Part shown: piece by piece, positions 17,988 through 27,489 of the stretch
Numbering within the stretch: the first letter of the stretch is position 1
Layout of the letters: each line of letters opens with the position of its first letter
Source of the DNA: REEB95 sp963762425
Lineage (GTDB): Bacteria; Pseudomonadota; Alphaproteobacteria; ATCC43930; CGMCC-115725
DNA length: 64,000 bases
NCBI GenBank assembly: GCA_963762425.1
Contig: CAVXKY010000023.1
Coordinates: 62,001 to 126,000 of the forward strand
Reading direction: 5' to 3'
The notes under the pieces: generated by a model
Told to the model about the DNA's origin: nothing
What the model saw: the letters and a program-made list of their open reading frames with translations, nothing else
The model's database searches: none
Position numbers and translations under genes: made by a program

Positions 17988-18863
17988 ATGACCGATATCG
18001 CAACAGGCTTTTTTAGCCGGCTGGTGGACAAGACCCGGACGGCCCTGCGCGGCGTCGCCGCACGCCACGCGTTGCGCCAGGAACTGCTCGAATGCGACCG
18101 CAGCGGCACGCTCGACATCATTCTCGCCGACCTCAACATGAATCGCGGCGAGCTCAAACCGCTGATTTCGAATTATCCGCTTTCGAGTCGGCTCTTCGGT
18201 GCCATGGCGGCGCGGCTCGGCGTCGATCCGGGGCAGGACGGACCGGTGGTGAAGCGCGAGTTGCAGCGTACCTGCGCGCTCTGTGCGCATCAGAGTGAGT
18301 GCCAGCACTGGCTCGACAGCGGCCGCAGCGAGGGCTACGAGAAATTCTGCCCCAATTCGGATTATTGGCACGAGCTCAAGGAGCGCATAACCGCCGCGGT
18401 GCTGCGTCACGGAATACTCGCTGCAACGGATGGTTCGGAAAGCGCTGACCGGGCGATCGATGCGGCTGCCGACATGGCACGCAAAGCTGGTTGCGATCTG
18501 TTTCTGGTGAATGTGGCGCATATTCCGCCACACGCCGGCTATAGTCCCGAAAATCTCGACCCTGGATTGAAGACCTTGTTGGAAGCGGAAAGGATACCGC
18601 TGGCCGAACTCTACGAGTCCGCCTCAAATGATATCCTGGCGAAGGCGGTCAAACGCGCCGAAGCGCAACACGCGCCGCGCATTCACGCGCTTGCGTCCAC
18701 CGGTGAAACTGCCGAAGCCATCCTCGGGATTGCCAAGGATCGACATGTGAACATGATCGTCGTCGGCAAACGCGGACTGGGACGCCTTGCCGGACTCCTG
18801 AACGGCAGCATTTCGCAGAAACTGGCGGCCGAGGCCCACTGCACCATCGTCATTGTCCCGTAA
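17988..18863 (+). CDS. DUF6455 - universal stress protein fusion
   Basis: 291 residues. The first 130 form a DUF6455-like domain with cysteines at 96, 99, 105 and 121 (CALC, then C, then FCPN), a pattern able to hold a metal or Fe-S cluster, though that is unproven. Residues from about 141 form a UspA domain: ILAATDGSESADRAID at the start, and a VVGKRGLGRLAGLLNGSISQKLAAEAHC ATP-binding loop near the end. Its FNR-like box links it to the cytochrome regulon, in line with anaerobically induced Usp proteins of other bacteria. The role of the N-terminal domain is unknown. Confidence 0.8.
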   Translation: MTDIATGFFSRLVDKTRTALRGVAARHALRQELLECDRSGTLDIILADLNMNRGELKPLISNYPLSSRLFGAMAARLGVDPGQDGPVVKRELQRTCALCAHQSECQHWLDSGRSEGYEKFCPNSDYWHELKERITAAVLRHGILAATDGSESADRAIDAAADMARKAGCDLFLVNVAHIPPHAGYSPENLDPGLKTLLEAERIPLAELYESASNDILAKAVKRAEAQHAPRIHALASTGETAEAILGIAKDRHVNMIVVGKRGLGRLAGLLNGSISQKLAAEAHCTIVIVP

Positions 18864-19071
18864 CCGCGGGGCTGTACCTGCCGATAACTTCGGCAATGGT
18901 TCTGTTGGCGGCTGCCGGGCGCGGATTTACGCATATCGGCCGACCAATCTAACCCGCCACCAAAACTTGCCGGGCTATGGCGAATCACGGGCCGGGGGCG
19001 ACCGGCAAGCACCTAGAAGGATGCTTTCCTGCCGGTTGAAGTTGTATTCTCGGCGCGGGGAAAGGATCGCG

Positions 19072-20031
19072 ATGTCCCGGAATCTTCTGGTGGCTCTCCG
19101 CCACAGGCTCAACCCGTTCTTCGACGACGACGCGCCGCAGACGTTGGCGGTGCGGGTGTTCAATTCCCTTCTCGCGACTCTGATCGTCGTCAATGTCGTC
19201 GCGGTGATCCTGGAATCGGTCGAGTCCATCAGCGCGCGCTATAACGGCGCTTACTGGGCGATTGAAAACACGGCTACCGCGGTGTTCGTGATCGAATACG
19301 TGCTGCGGGCCTGGACGGCGGTGGACCGCGTCAGCGGCGCCTTCCGACACCCGTTCTGGGGGCGGATCAAATACCTGCACGGGTTTTTCGCGCTGGTCGA
19401 TCTGGTCGCGGTGCTGCCGGCGGTGCTGGGATTGCTGGGCCTTACCGATCTGCGCGTGCTGCGCCTGCTGCGCCTGCTACGCATGCTCAAGCTCACCCGC
19501 CACTCGACCATTTTTGGCCTGATCGGGGCGGTGTTCCGCGATGAAGCCAATTCCATCGGCGCCGTGGTGTTTATCCTGTGCCTCATCCTCACCTTGAGCG
19601 GCTCGTTGATGTTCATGATCGAGGGCGAGGCACAGCCCGAGGTGTTCAATTCAATCCCGGCCGCCATGTGGTGGGCGGTCGAAACCGCCACAACCGTGGG
19701 CTATGGCGACATGGTGCCGGTAACCGTTTTGGGGCGCATCCTCGGCGGCATCATTTCCGTGATCGGGATTCTCACCTTCGCGATGTTCTCCGGCATCATC
19801 ACCGTCGGGTTCATGGAGCAGTTGAAGCTGCGCCGCGCGCAATACCAGCGGCTGGTCGAACGGCGGTTGGCCAAGGGGGGCTTGAACGCGGCCGGCATGC
19901 GTGATCTCGCGCGGCTCGGCGACCGCCTAGGATTGCCGGAGGATGAAACTGAAGAAGCCGTGATCGAGGCCGAGGTCGTCCAGAAGAAAAGTCGCCGCAC
20001 CCGCCGGCGCCGCACCCGCCGTAAAATCTAA
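19072..20031 (+). CDS. Voltage-gated potassium channel
   Basis: 319 residues with a six-helix Kv layout. S1 lies near residues 25-47; S4 is DLRVLRLLRLLRMLKLTR, with arginine at every third position; the pore loop carries the K+ filter TVGYGDM; S6 is ILGGIISVIGILTFAMFSGII. A coiled cytoplasmic tail ends in an Arg/Lys-rich stretch. The ATG at 19072 has GGGGAAAGGA upstream; a longer frame from 18853 overlaps the preceding gene and is rejected. It probably sets membrane potential or K+ efflux. The link to the neighbouring stress gene is positional only. Confidence 0.9.
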   Translation: MSRNLLVALRHRLNPFFDDDAPQTLAVRVFNSLLATLIVVNVVAVILESVESISARYNGAYWAIENTATAVFVIEYVLRAWTAVDRVSGAFRHPFWGRIKYLHGFFALVDLVAVLPAVLGLLGLTDLRVLRLLRLLRMLKLTRHSTIFGLIGAVFRDEANSIGAVVFILCLILTLSGSLMFMIEGEAQPEVFNSIPAAMWWAVETATTVGYGDMVPVTVLGRILGGIISVIGILTFAMFSGIITVGFMEQLKLRRAQYQRLVERRLAKGGLNAAGMRDLARLGDRLGLPEDETEEAVIEAEVVQKKSRRTRRRRTRRKI

Positions 20032-20065
20032 GGCCGCCTGCATAGTCTCGCCGCCGGACATAAGC

Positions 20066-21061
20066 CTAGCGCGCGAGGACTTCCGGATTGACGATGTTGG
20101 GCGGCCGCTTGCCGTCGAGTAAAGCGAGGATGTTGTCGACCACGATGTTCGCCATTTTTTCCCGCCGCTCAAGCACCGCGCTGCCAAGATGCGGCAATAC
20201 GACCACATTCGCCATCTTCAACAGCGCCGGGGTGACTTTCGGCTCGTGCTCGAACACGTCGAGACCGGCGCCCGCGATCTTGTGCGCCTTGAGGGCGCGG
20301 ACAAGCGCGGCTTCGTCGATGATCGCACCGCGTGCGGTGTTGATGACGAAGGCGGTTTGTTTCATGAGGCCGAATTCGCGATCGCCGATCATGTGGCGGG
20401 TGTCCGGCCGCAGCGGTGGATGCAGCGAGACGAAATCGGATTCCTTCAGCAGGTCATCGAGCGAGCGGTACTCCATGCCGAGGCTGCGTTCCTCGGCTTC
20501 CGGCAGGCGGCGCGGGCCGGAATAGAGCACGCGCATCGAGAAGCCGTGCGCGCGGCGTGCCACCGCCTGGCCGATCCGGCCCTTGCCGCCGACGAGCCCC
20601 ACGGTCTTGCTCCATACCCAGGAGCCGGCGAGATGGTTCGACTGTGAGCCAGGGAAATGACCCGCATGCACCAGCCGGTCGCCTTCCATCATGCGGCGAG
20701 CGATCGCGATCATCAGGCCGAAGCAAATATCAGCGGTCGCCTCGGCAACGATCGGCGGCACCACGGTGACCGGAATCCCACGCGCCGTCGCGGTAGCGAG
20801 GTCAATGCCGTCGGGCGTAATCGCCATCGAGGTCACCGCCCTGAGCTTGGGGTTGGCGGTGAGCACCGCGCGATCGATCTTGTCGTGCAAAAGCGGGAAC
20901 AGGATGTCGTGTTTCTTGGCGGCCGCGATCAGCTTTTGCTTGTCGAGAATCCGGCTTGAATCGTTGTTGACCTTCACCTCGGCCACCACTCGCAGCCGTT
21001 CGAGCGCGCTCGCGCCGATCGGCTGGGTGATGAAGATGCGCGGGCGGATTATCTGATCCAC
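20066..21061 (-). CDS. D-2-hydroxyacid dehydrogenase (glyoxylate/phosphoglycerate type)
   Basis: 331 residues with the two-lobed NAD(P)-dependent fold. The cofactor loop is VGGKGRIGQAVARR, where the first Gly of GxGxxG is shifted (GGKGRIG). Catalytic residues are visible as the Arg in NTARGAIID, the Glu in DVFEHEP and the His in LPHLGSA. It would reduce a 2-oxoacid to the D-hydroxyacid or act in reverse. Its first 13 bases overlap the end of the PEP-utilising gene upstream, so the two are coupled. The substrate is not evident; the neighbours suggest a catabolic operon. Confidence 0.85.
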   Translation of the reverse strand: MDQIIRPRIFITQPIGASALERLRVVAEVKVNNDSSRILDKQKLIAAAKKHDILFPLLHDKIDRAVLTANPKLRAVTSMAITPDGIDLATATARGIPVTVVPPIVAEATADICFGLMIAIARRMMEGDRLVHAGHFPGSQSNHLAGSWVWSKTVGLVGGKGRIGQAVARRAHGFSMRVLYSGPRRLPEAEERSLGMEYRSLDDLLKESDFVSLHPPLRPDTRHMIGDREFGLMKQTAFVINTARGAIIDEAALVRALKAHKIAGAGLDVFEHEPKVTPALLKMANVVVLPHLGSAVLERREKMANIVVDNILALLDGKRPPNIVNPEVLAR

Positions 21062-22368
21062 CGCACGATGCCGGCGACCCCATCGACTGCGACTTGCGAG
21101 CCATCCGGGATGCGCGTGGTGGCATCGAGCACGCCCAGCACCATCGGGATGCCTCGCTCGCGCGCGAGCGAGGCGAGATGCGAGGTCGAGCCACCGAGCT
21201 CGGCGACGACGCCGGCGACCCGCGGCAGAATGTGGCTGAGCGCCGGACCCGCGACCCGCGTCACCAGGATGTCGCCCGGCGCCACGCGGGTGAGCTCACA
21301 TTCGCAATTGACGACCACGGCACGCCCCGAGCCCCAGCCGATTCCGGCCGGATGGCCGTGGATTCCGGGGTGTTGCAGCCAGATCTCGTCCGGCACATGG
21401 GCGGGCTCGACATGGAGCGGGCGCGCCTGCAATAGCTTGAAGCCCTTGTCGTCGAGCGCCCACTCGATTTCAACCGGCATGCCGATGACGGCTTCCGCCT
21501 TCCTGAGCAGCTGGCCGAGCGCGACTGCCTGGCCAGCATCGAGGCACGGCTCGCGGACGAGCGCTTCGGGCACCGCCTGCGCCGCCGCACCCTGGCCGTG
21601 GGCGCAGGTCTCGCGATGGTCTTTGCGGCCGGCCTCGATCGTACGCAGCAAGCCTTGCTTGCTAAGTACGATGCGGTCGGGCACCACCTGCCCCTGTGCG
21701 ATCGCGGAGCCTAAACCCCAGGTCGCGCTCAAGAGCATGTGTCCTTCCGCGGTCTCGCTCAGGCCCCCGCCGGAGGCGCGCGCGGCCACCAGCGGCTGGA
21801 TCAGCACCGCCATCGCGGTGTCGGCCGGATTGAGATCGTGATTGGTCATGTAACGGCGCGCATTGCTGGTCCACAGTGCCGCCCAGCAGGCGCGCACGAC
21901 GGTCAACAGCTCGGCCTCGTCGGTGATGCCGAGGAAGCTTTCGAACTGCCCGGCAAAATTGGCTCCGGCGCGATCCTCGATCAATGCCGAGGAACGCACG
22001 GCACCGGGCTGTCCGCTTGCCCGCCGTTGCGCTCGCCAAGCCGCGAGCAACGGCTTCAGAATGCGGGGATCGATCGGCTCCTGATAGAGCTTGAGCCGGA
22101 TTTCGACCGAGAGCTGGCGCTCCTCCGGCGGCGTGGCGCCGGCGAAGCGCCTGAACACCTCATCGAGCCCGATTGCGCTGCATTGCAGACGATAGGCGTC
22201 GGCGGTGATGCAGAAACCGCCGGGGGTCGGCAGGCCAGCATGCGTAAGTGCAGCGAGATTCGCCGCCTTCGGGCCGACGCATTCGGCATCAATCGCCTGC
22301 GGGTCGTCGAACCCGATCACCAAGGACCCGGCTTCGCCCATTAATGCGACATCGCGCATGCTGAGCAT
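21049..22368 (-). CDS. PEP/pyruvate-binding phosphotransferase with phosphohistidine domain
   Basis: 439 residues. The N-terminal two thirds is a PEP synthase-like ATP-grasp domain (GPKAANLAALTHAGLPTPGGFCIT; AVRSSALIEDRAGANFAGQFESFLG). The C-terminal part is the mobile phosphohistidine domain, GGSTSHLASLARERGIPMVLGV, with the catalytic His in TSH. The separate PEP-binding TIM barrel of PEP synthase is missing, so it resembles phenylphosphate synthase or rifampicin phosphotransferase subunits. It is likely to phosphorylate an organic substrate using ATP. It lies between an M24 gene and a hydroxyacid dehydrogenase on the same strand. Start: ATG at 22368 or 22359. Confidence 0.8.
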   Translation of the reverse strand: MLSMRDVALMGEAGSLVIGFDDPQAIDAECVGPKAANLAALTHAGLPTPGGFCITADAYRLQCSAIGLDEVFRRFAGATPPEERQLSVEIRLKLYQEPIDPRILKPLLAAWRAQRRASGQPGAVRSSALIEDRAGANFAGQFESFLGITDEAELLTVVRACWAALWTSNARRYMTNHDLNPADTAMAVLIQPLVAARASGGGLSETAEGHMLLSATWGLGSAIAQGQVVPDRIVLSKQGLLRTIEAGRKDHRETCAHGQGAAAQAVPEALVREPCLDAGQAVALGQLLRKAEAVIGMPVEIEWALDDKGFKLLQARPLHVEPAHVPDEIWLQHPGIHGHPAGIGWGSGRAVVVNCECELTRVAPGDILVTRVAGPALSHILPRVAGVVAELGGSTSHLASLARERGIPMVLGVLDATTRIPDGSQVAVDGVAGIVRWIR

Positions 22369-22375
22369 CGTCCCA

Positions 22376-23644
22376 TCACTTCACGTGATCGCCATAGCCC
22401 GGAAGCGGATCGACCACCGTAATCTGCTTCACGGGGAAGTTCGAGACGATCTCGATCGAGTCCTTGTGCACGATCAGCATTTCCTCGATACGTACGCCGT
22501 AACGGAACTTCTTGCCGTGCTGGGTCTCGAGCGCGAAGGTCATGCCTTCCTTGATGTCGATCGGATGGTCGAGCGACCAGATGCGTGAAATCACCGGCTG
22601 GTCGTACTGGGCGAGCCCGAGACCATGTCCCCACAAATTGGCGGCCGCCTGATCTTCGTCCTCGTAGCCCCAGGTTTCCATCGCCGACGGCCATTTCATG
22701 GCAATGTCGCGCGTGGTGGCGCCGACCTTCACTGCGCCGATGGCATCGTAGAGCCATTTAAGCGCGATCGCGTAGGTGTCCTTCTGCTCCTGCGTGGGCT
22801 CCTTGCCGACGCAATAGGTGCGGTAATAGCAGGACTTGTAGCCGTTCCAAGTGAGCGCGGCCAAATCCATGAATACGATGTCACCAGGCTGGATGATGCG
22901 GTCGGTGAAGTTGCGCCAGTTCGGCCAGGTATTCGGGCCGGACGACACGATCACGTCCTCCACGTCTTCCATGCCGGGGATCGAATAGAGATACTTCATC
23001 AGGTGCGCGGTCACCTGGTTCTCCGTGACGCCGGGGCGCAGGAACTTCATGCACTCCCAATGGGTGGCGTCACCGATCGCGCCGACGATGCGCATGCATT
23101 CCTGCTCGTCGACGTTCTTGACCGCGCGCGCCTCCATCATCGGCGTCATGCCATCCGCCCAGTGGATTCCCTTGTCCTGGAATACCTGGATCATGTTGAT
23201 GTCGATGAAGTCGACACCGAGCTTCTGACCGGCGACGCCGTGACGCTTCATCTCCTCGAGGATGGCGTTGGCGAACTTGGTCACCTGCATGATCGAGGCC
23301 GGGCCAGCGGCGCCCTTGATCCAGGCGAAGGAATGGCGAACATTCGCTTGCGGAATCCAGGGCGAATGGCGCTCGATCTGGAAGCCGATGTCGCCTTGTT
23401 CGAACAGCACGGGTTGGCCGTCGCCGCACAGTATCGCGTAGCGCAGCCCCGGCTTGAGCCGGTTCCATCCTGGCGTCAGCGTGCCGGTGATATAGCGGCA
23501 GTTCTCGTCGTACATGCACAGCAGGGCTCCGAGTCCATGCTTCTTCATCATCGCGCGAGCCCGTTCGGTGCGATATTTGCGCAGACGATCCCAATTGACC
23601 TTCTGTTGCCAGTCGGTTGCACCAACGCCGAAATTTGCTCCCAT
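22376..23644 (-). CDS. M24-family (creatinase/aminopeptidase fold) protein
   Basis: 422 residues with an N-terminal creatinase-like domain and a C-terminal pita-bread domain. Metal-site positions are FMDLAA (first Asp), HGLGLAQ (His), FALETQ (Glu) and RIEEML (Glu). The position of the second Asp, normally SDITRT, reads SCYYRT. Four of five M24 metal ligands are therefore kept, which makes ordinary dimetal aminopeptidase activity uncertain. Related M24 proteins include DMSP lyase DddP and creatinase. It is divergent from the LysR gene across 110 bases, so it is probably controlled by it. Confidence 0.8.
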   Translation of the reverse strand: MGANFGVGATDWQQKVNWDRLRKYRTERARAMMKKHGLGALLCMYDENCRYITGTLTPGWNRLKPGLRYAILCGDGQPVLFEQGDIGFQIERHSPWIPQANVRHSFAWIKGAAGPASIMQVTKFANAILEEMKRHGVAGQKLGVDFIDINMIQVFQDKGIHWADGMTPMMEARAVKNVDEQECMRIVGAIGDATHWECMKFLRPGVTENQVTAHLMKYLYSIPGMEDVEDVIVSSGPNTWPNWRNFTDRIIQPGDIVFMDLAALTWNGYKSCYYRTYCVGKEPTQEQKDTYAIALKWLYDAIGAVKVGATTRDIAMKWPSAMETWGYEDEDQAAANLWGHGLGLAQYDQPVISRIWSLDHPIDIKEGMTFALETQHGKKFRYGVRIEEMLIVHKDSIEIVSNFPVKQITVVDPLPGYGDHVK

Positions 23645-23754
23645 GGGGCCCTCTCCGATTTGTCCGCGTCAGGATGTTTTGGCGGCTTAAAATGTAGTTG
23701 TTTCGATCTTTCAGAAGAAATGATATATTTATGGATAGGTCATAAGGATTTATA

Positions 23755-24774
23755 ATGGCCAAGATCGCATTGCGGCAGATCAGAGCGGTGATCGCGGTAT
23801 GCGAGGAGGGCTCGTTTACGCGCGCGGCCGCGCGCGAGAACGCCACACAATCCGGCTTCTCCCAGCACGTCACCAACGTGGAACGTTCGCTCGGGGTCAA
23901 ATTGTTCGAGCGCTCGACCGTGGGGGTCACGCCGACGCCGGCGGGGTTGCGCTATTACCGGCGCTGCGTTGAGGCGGTCGGCCTGTTGGAATCCGCCGGC
24001 GAGGAGATGCGTTCGCTCGCCGGCTTCGTGACCGGCGATCTGCGTATCGGGCTGATGCCAACCTTCACGCGCGCCGCGCTCGCCCCGACGCTTGAGCGTT
24101 TCGTCCCGCGCTATCCCGACGTCCGACTGCATATCGTCGAGGGCTATAGCGGCTTGCTCACCGAGATGGTCCTCGCGGATGAGCTCGATTTCGCGGTCGT
24201 GCCGGCCTTTGAGGGGCGCACCGGGCTGAAATCGCGCCTGATCATCCGTAACCGCGAGGTGCTTCTGTCGGGGCCGCGGCGCGGCCTCGAACCGCTGAAG
24301 CCAATGCGGCTGAAGGATTGCGCACCGCTCAAGATGGTGGTACCCGGTCCGGACAATATCCGCCGGCGCAATCTCGAGGTCTACCTGGAAACCCACGGTG
24401 TCGAGGTTGCGCAGATGATTGAGATGGACGCCATGATCGGCACGTTGGAATTCGTCGCACGCACCGATTGGCTGACCGTGCTGCCGGGTCTTATCTGCGT
24501 GAACGACATCCTCGACGGCGAGCTGATCGTTAACCCGATCGATCCGCCGCTGTTCGCGGAATTCGTGGTCATTACCCCGGCGCGACGGACACTGAGCACG
24601 CAGGCGCGGCTGTTCCTAGAGCAGTTCAAAGCCGAGGTTACCGATATCGAGACGATTCTAACCGAGGCCATGGCGGCGACCGATCGCCGCACTGGCCGGC
24701 CATCGAGAAGTCGTCAGGCGAAGAACCGGCGGCGAAGCGGCGTTAACAATCAGGGCCGCGGCAAGAAGCGCTGA
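23755..24774 (+). CDS. LysR-family transcriptional regulator
   Basis: 339 residues. The N-terminal winged HTH is standard (LRQIRAVIAVCEEGSFTRAAARENATQSGFSQHVTNVERSLGVKLFER), followed by a periplasmic-binding-like effector domain (LRIGLMPTFTRAALAP onward) and a basic, disordered tail (about residues 305-339). It is divergently placed against the M24 gene, the classic LysR layout, so it probably controls the leftward M24 - PEP - dehydrogenase operon and perhaps the rightward esterase/ABC genes. The inducer is unknown. Confidence 0.9.
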   Translation: MAKIALRQIRAVIAVCEEGSFTRAAARENATQSGFSQHVTNVERSLGVKLFERSTVGVTPTPAGLRYYRRCVEAVGLLESAGEEMRSLAGFVTGDLRIGLMPTFTRAALAPTLERFVPRYPDVRLHIVEGYSGLLTEMVLADELDFAVVPAFEGRTGLKSRLIIRNREVLLSGPRRGLEPLKPMRLKDCAPLKMVVPGPDNIRRRNLEVYLETHGVEVAQMIEMDAMIGTLEFVARTDWLTVLPGLICVNDILDGELIVNPIDPPLFAEFVVITPARRTLSTQARLFLEQFKAEVTDIETILTEAMAATDRRTGRPSRSRQAKNRRRSGVNNQGRGKKR

Positions 24775-24811
24775 CCGCGCCGACCCGTCTGGTGGCGTTT
24801 GGGAGGACTGC

Positions 24812-26716
24812 ATGGGTTCCGATGCTAATCGTCCGCAATCGAAGAGCGCCCCGCTTTCGGCGCGCAGCGAAGTCCGCGATGGCATGCACATCGACTGGGA
24901 CGTGCCAATCAAGATGGATGACGGCTTGGTGCTGCGCGCCGATGTCTTCCGTCCAATCGCCGATGGGCGCTATCCGGTGATCCTGAGCTACGGGCCTTAC
25001 GCCAAAGGCCTCGCCTTCCAAGACGGCTATCCGAGCGCGTGGGAACGGATGGTGGGGAAACACCCGGATGTCGGCGCCGGATCGAGCAACAAGTACCAGA
25101 ACTGGGAAGTAGTTGATCCGGAGAAATGGGTCCCTCACAACTACGCCTGCGTGCGCGTTGATTCCCGCGGATGCGGCTGTTCGCCCGGCTTCATCGACCA
25201 TTTCTCCCCACGCGAAACCAAAGATTTCTACGACTGCATCGAATGGGCGGGCGTCCAGCCCTGGTCGAGCGGCAAGGTGGGCCTCAACGGCATCTCGTAT
25301 TACGGCATCAACCAGTGGCACGTCGCTTCGCTCGAGCCGCCGCATCTTGCCGCCATGTGTATCTGGGAGGGCTCCGCCGACTGGTATCGCGACATGACCC
25401 ATCACGGCGGTATCCTCTCCACCTTCTGGGCGAACTGGTACGACATGCAAGTCAAGACCGTGCAGTACGGCACCGGCGAGCGCGGCAAGCGCAGCCGCGT
25501 TCATGGCGGGCTCGTGTGTGGGCCCGAGATCCTTTCCGAGGAAGAGCTGAAACGGAACCGCTGCGAGTTCGGCGACGACATCCGCGCTCATCCGCTCGAC
25601 GACGGCTATCACAAGGCGCGCTCGCCGGTGTGGGCCAAGGTCAAGGTGCCGTTTCTCTCCGCCGCCAATTGGGGCGGCCAGGGCCTGCATCCGCGCGGTA
25701 ATTTCGAGGGCTTCGTGCGCGCGGCGTCGCGGCAGAAATGGCTTGAGGCGCACGGGATTGAGCACTGGACGCATTTCTACACCGACTATGGCCGTAAGCA
25801 GCAGCTCCAATTCTTCGACCATTTCCTGCACGGCAGACACAATGGCTGGGACATGCGCGCGAAGGTGCTCTTGCAGGTGCGTCACATCGATCGCTTCGAG
25901 GAGCGTCCTGAGAACGAATGGCCGATGAAGCGCACTGCTTGGTCCAAGCTCTACCTCGATCCATCATCCGGCGCGCTAACGGACAGCATTCCGTCCAAAA
26001 AGACGGCGTTGAGCTTTGCGGCACTCGGCGATGGCGTCACCTTCCTCGCTTCGCCTGCCGAGGCCGATACCGAGATCACCGGTCCGATCGCCTTGAAGCT
26101 GTTCGTGTCGTCATCGACTGTTGATGCCGACATTTTCGCGGTGGTGCGTGTGTTCTCGCCCGATCTCAAGGAGGTCGTATTCCAAGGCGCCATCGACCCG
26201 CACACCCCGGTGGCGCAAGGCTGGCTGCGTGCGTCCCATCGCCGGCTCGATAAGAAACTGACATTGCCCTACCGGCCCTATCACACCCACGACCGGCCCG
26301 AGCCGCTCAAGCCCGGCAAGCCGGTCGAGCTCGAGGTTGAGATTTGGCCGACTTCGATCGTGGTGCCGGCAGGCTACCGGGTAACGCTCACCATCCGGGG
26401 CAGAGACTACGAATATGGTGGGGCGAGCGGCGGTCGGCTGTCGAATTTCAAGAACGAGTTGAAAGGGTGCGGGCCGTTCCTGCACGACGATCCGATCGAT
26501 CGTCCGGCTAAGATCTTTGGCGGTACCACCACGCTCCACTTCGGCCATGACAGGGGCGCTTACCTGCTGCTGCCCATCATTCCAGCGAAGAAGGCAGCGC
26601 GGGCGTCCGTGAAGAAAACGGCGCGGAAGGCGAAGGTAAAATCGAGGCCGAATATGAAACAGCGCTCGCACGTCGCCCCGTTCATGCTTCTCACTCAGGG
26701 AGATGGTGGCGAATGA
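24812..26716 (+). CDS. CocE/NonD-family alpha/beta hydrolase (S15)
   Basis: 634 residues in three parts: an alpha/beta-hydrolase core, a helical cap and a C-terminal jelly roll. The nucleophile elbow is NGISYYG. Upstream lie the family sequences VLRADVFRPIADGRYPVILSYGPY and RVDSRGCGCSPG; the C-terminal domain begins near FLASPAEADTEITGPIALKL. It has a Lys/Arg-rich tail. Relatives hydrolyse esters, amides or acyl-lactams. GGGAGGA precedes the ATG. Its TGA overlaps the ATG of the following ABC gene, so uptake and hydrolysis of one substrate is likely. Confidence 0.85.
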   Translation: MGSDANRPQSKSAPLSARSEVRDGMHIDWDVPIKMDDGLVLRADVFRPIADGRYPVILSYGPYAKGLAFQDGYPSAWERMVGKHPDVGAGSSNKYQNWEVVDPEKWVPHNYACVRVDSRGCGCSPGFIDHFSPRETKDFYDCIEWAGVQPWSSGKVGLNGISYYGINQWHVASLEPPHLAAMCIWEGSADWYRDMTHHGGILSTFWANWYDMQVKTVQYGTGERGKRSRVHGGLVCGPEILSEEELKRNRCEFGDDIRAHPLDDGYHKARSPVWAKVKVPFLSAANWGGQGLHPRGNFEGFVRAASRQKWLEAHGIEHWTHFYTDYGRKQQLQFFDHFLHGRHNGWDMRAKVLLQVRHIDRFEERPENEWPMKRTAWSKLYLDPSSGALTDSIPSKKTALSFAALGDGVTFLASPAEADTEITGPIALKLFVSSSTVDADIFAVVRVFSPDLKEVVFQGAIDPHTPVAQGWLRASHRRLDKKLTLPYRPYHTHDRPEPLKPGKPVELEVEIWPTSIVVPAGYRVTLTIRGRDYEYGGASGGRLSNFKNELKGCGPFLHDDPIDRPAKIFGGTTTLHFGHDRGAYLLLPIIPAKKAARASVKKTARKAKVKSRPNMKQRSHVAPFMLLTQGDGGE

Positions 26717-27450
26717 GCGCGCTTGTCATCGAATCCCTTTGCAAGTCGTTCGAGGGTCTCCGCGTCACCCGCGCGGTCAACATCGCAGTCGATCCGGGCG
26801 AGCGGCGCCTGATCATCGGACCGAATGGCGCCGGCAAGACCACTTTGTTCAACCTGATCACCGGTGAGCTCAAATCCGACAGCGGGTCGATCCGGCTGTT
26901 CGGGCGGGACATCACCCGCGTCCCAAGCCGCCGGCGCGCGCATATGGGCCTGTCGAGAACCTACCAAATCATCACGCTCTTCCCGCACGACACCATCCTG
27001 CACAATGTCACGCTGGCCTTGCTCGGGCTCTCGCCGTTGCGTTGGAACTCCTTCTTGCGGCTCGACCGCCAGCACACCCTGCGCGATGCGGCCGAACAGG
27101 CGCTCGCCCGCGTCGGGCTCTCGGCCATGTCCCAGCGCTCTTTGTCGGAAACCTCTTATGGCGAACGCCGCCGGGTCGAGATCGCCATGGCGCTGGTGCA
27201 GAACCCGAAAGTGTTGCTGCTGGACGAACCCTTCGCCGGGCTCTCGGTCGACGAACGGCGCGACGTGCAGAAGCTCCTCAACGAGATACCGCGCGACGTC
27301 ACCATCGTCATGATCGAGCACGACATGGATGTGGCGCTCGATTTCGCCGAGCGCATTTCGGTCATGCATTTTGGCGAAGTCATCGTCGAAGGCAGCCGCG
27401 CCGAGGTGGTGGCCGATCCGCGCGTCAAGGAGATCTATCTTGGCGAATGA
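26713..27450 (+). CDS. LivG-like ABC transporter ATP-binding protein
   Basis: 245 residues: Walker A GPNGAGKTT, Q-loop region, signature SYGERRRVEIA, Walker B VLLLDEPFAGLS, switch His in IEHDMD. The R-TYQI sequence in the middle is typical of the branched-chain amino acid (HAAT) family. It overlaps the CocE gene by four bases and is followed by the permease-ATPase fusion. No LivH permease or periplasmic binding protein is encoded nearby, so the full importer must draw on genes elsewhere or is incomplete. Confidence 0.9.
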   Translation: MSALVIESLCKSFEGLRVTRAVNIAVDPGERRLIIGPNGAGKTTLFNLITGELKSDSGSIRLFGRDITRVPSRRRAHMGLSRTYQIITLFPHDTILHNVTLALLGLSPLRWNSFLRLDRQHTLRDAAEQALARVGLSAMSQRSLSETSYGERRRVEIAMALVQNPKVLLLDEPFAGLSVDERRDVQKLLNEIPRDVTIVMIEHDMDVALDFAERISVMHFGEVIVEGSRAEVVADPRVKEIYLGE

Positions 27451-27489
27451 GGCGCCGGTGCCGGGCCAAGCCCACGCCTCCGACGGCGC

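Noticed and set aside
16722..18533. A 603-codon open frame on the minus strand opposite mtrB and the usp gene
   Set aside because: It covers two well-supported plus-strand genes and shows no domain; a shadow frame.
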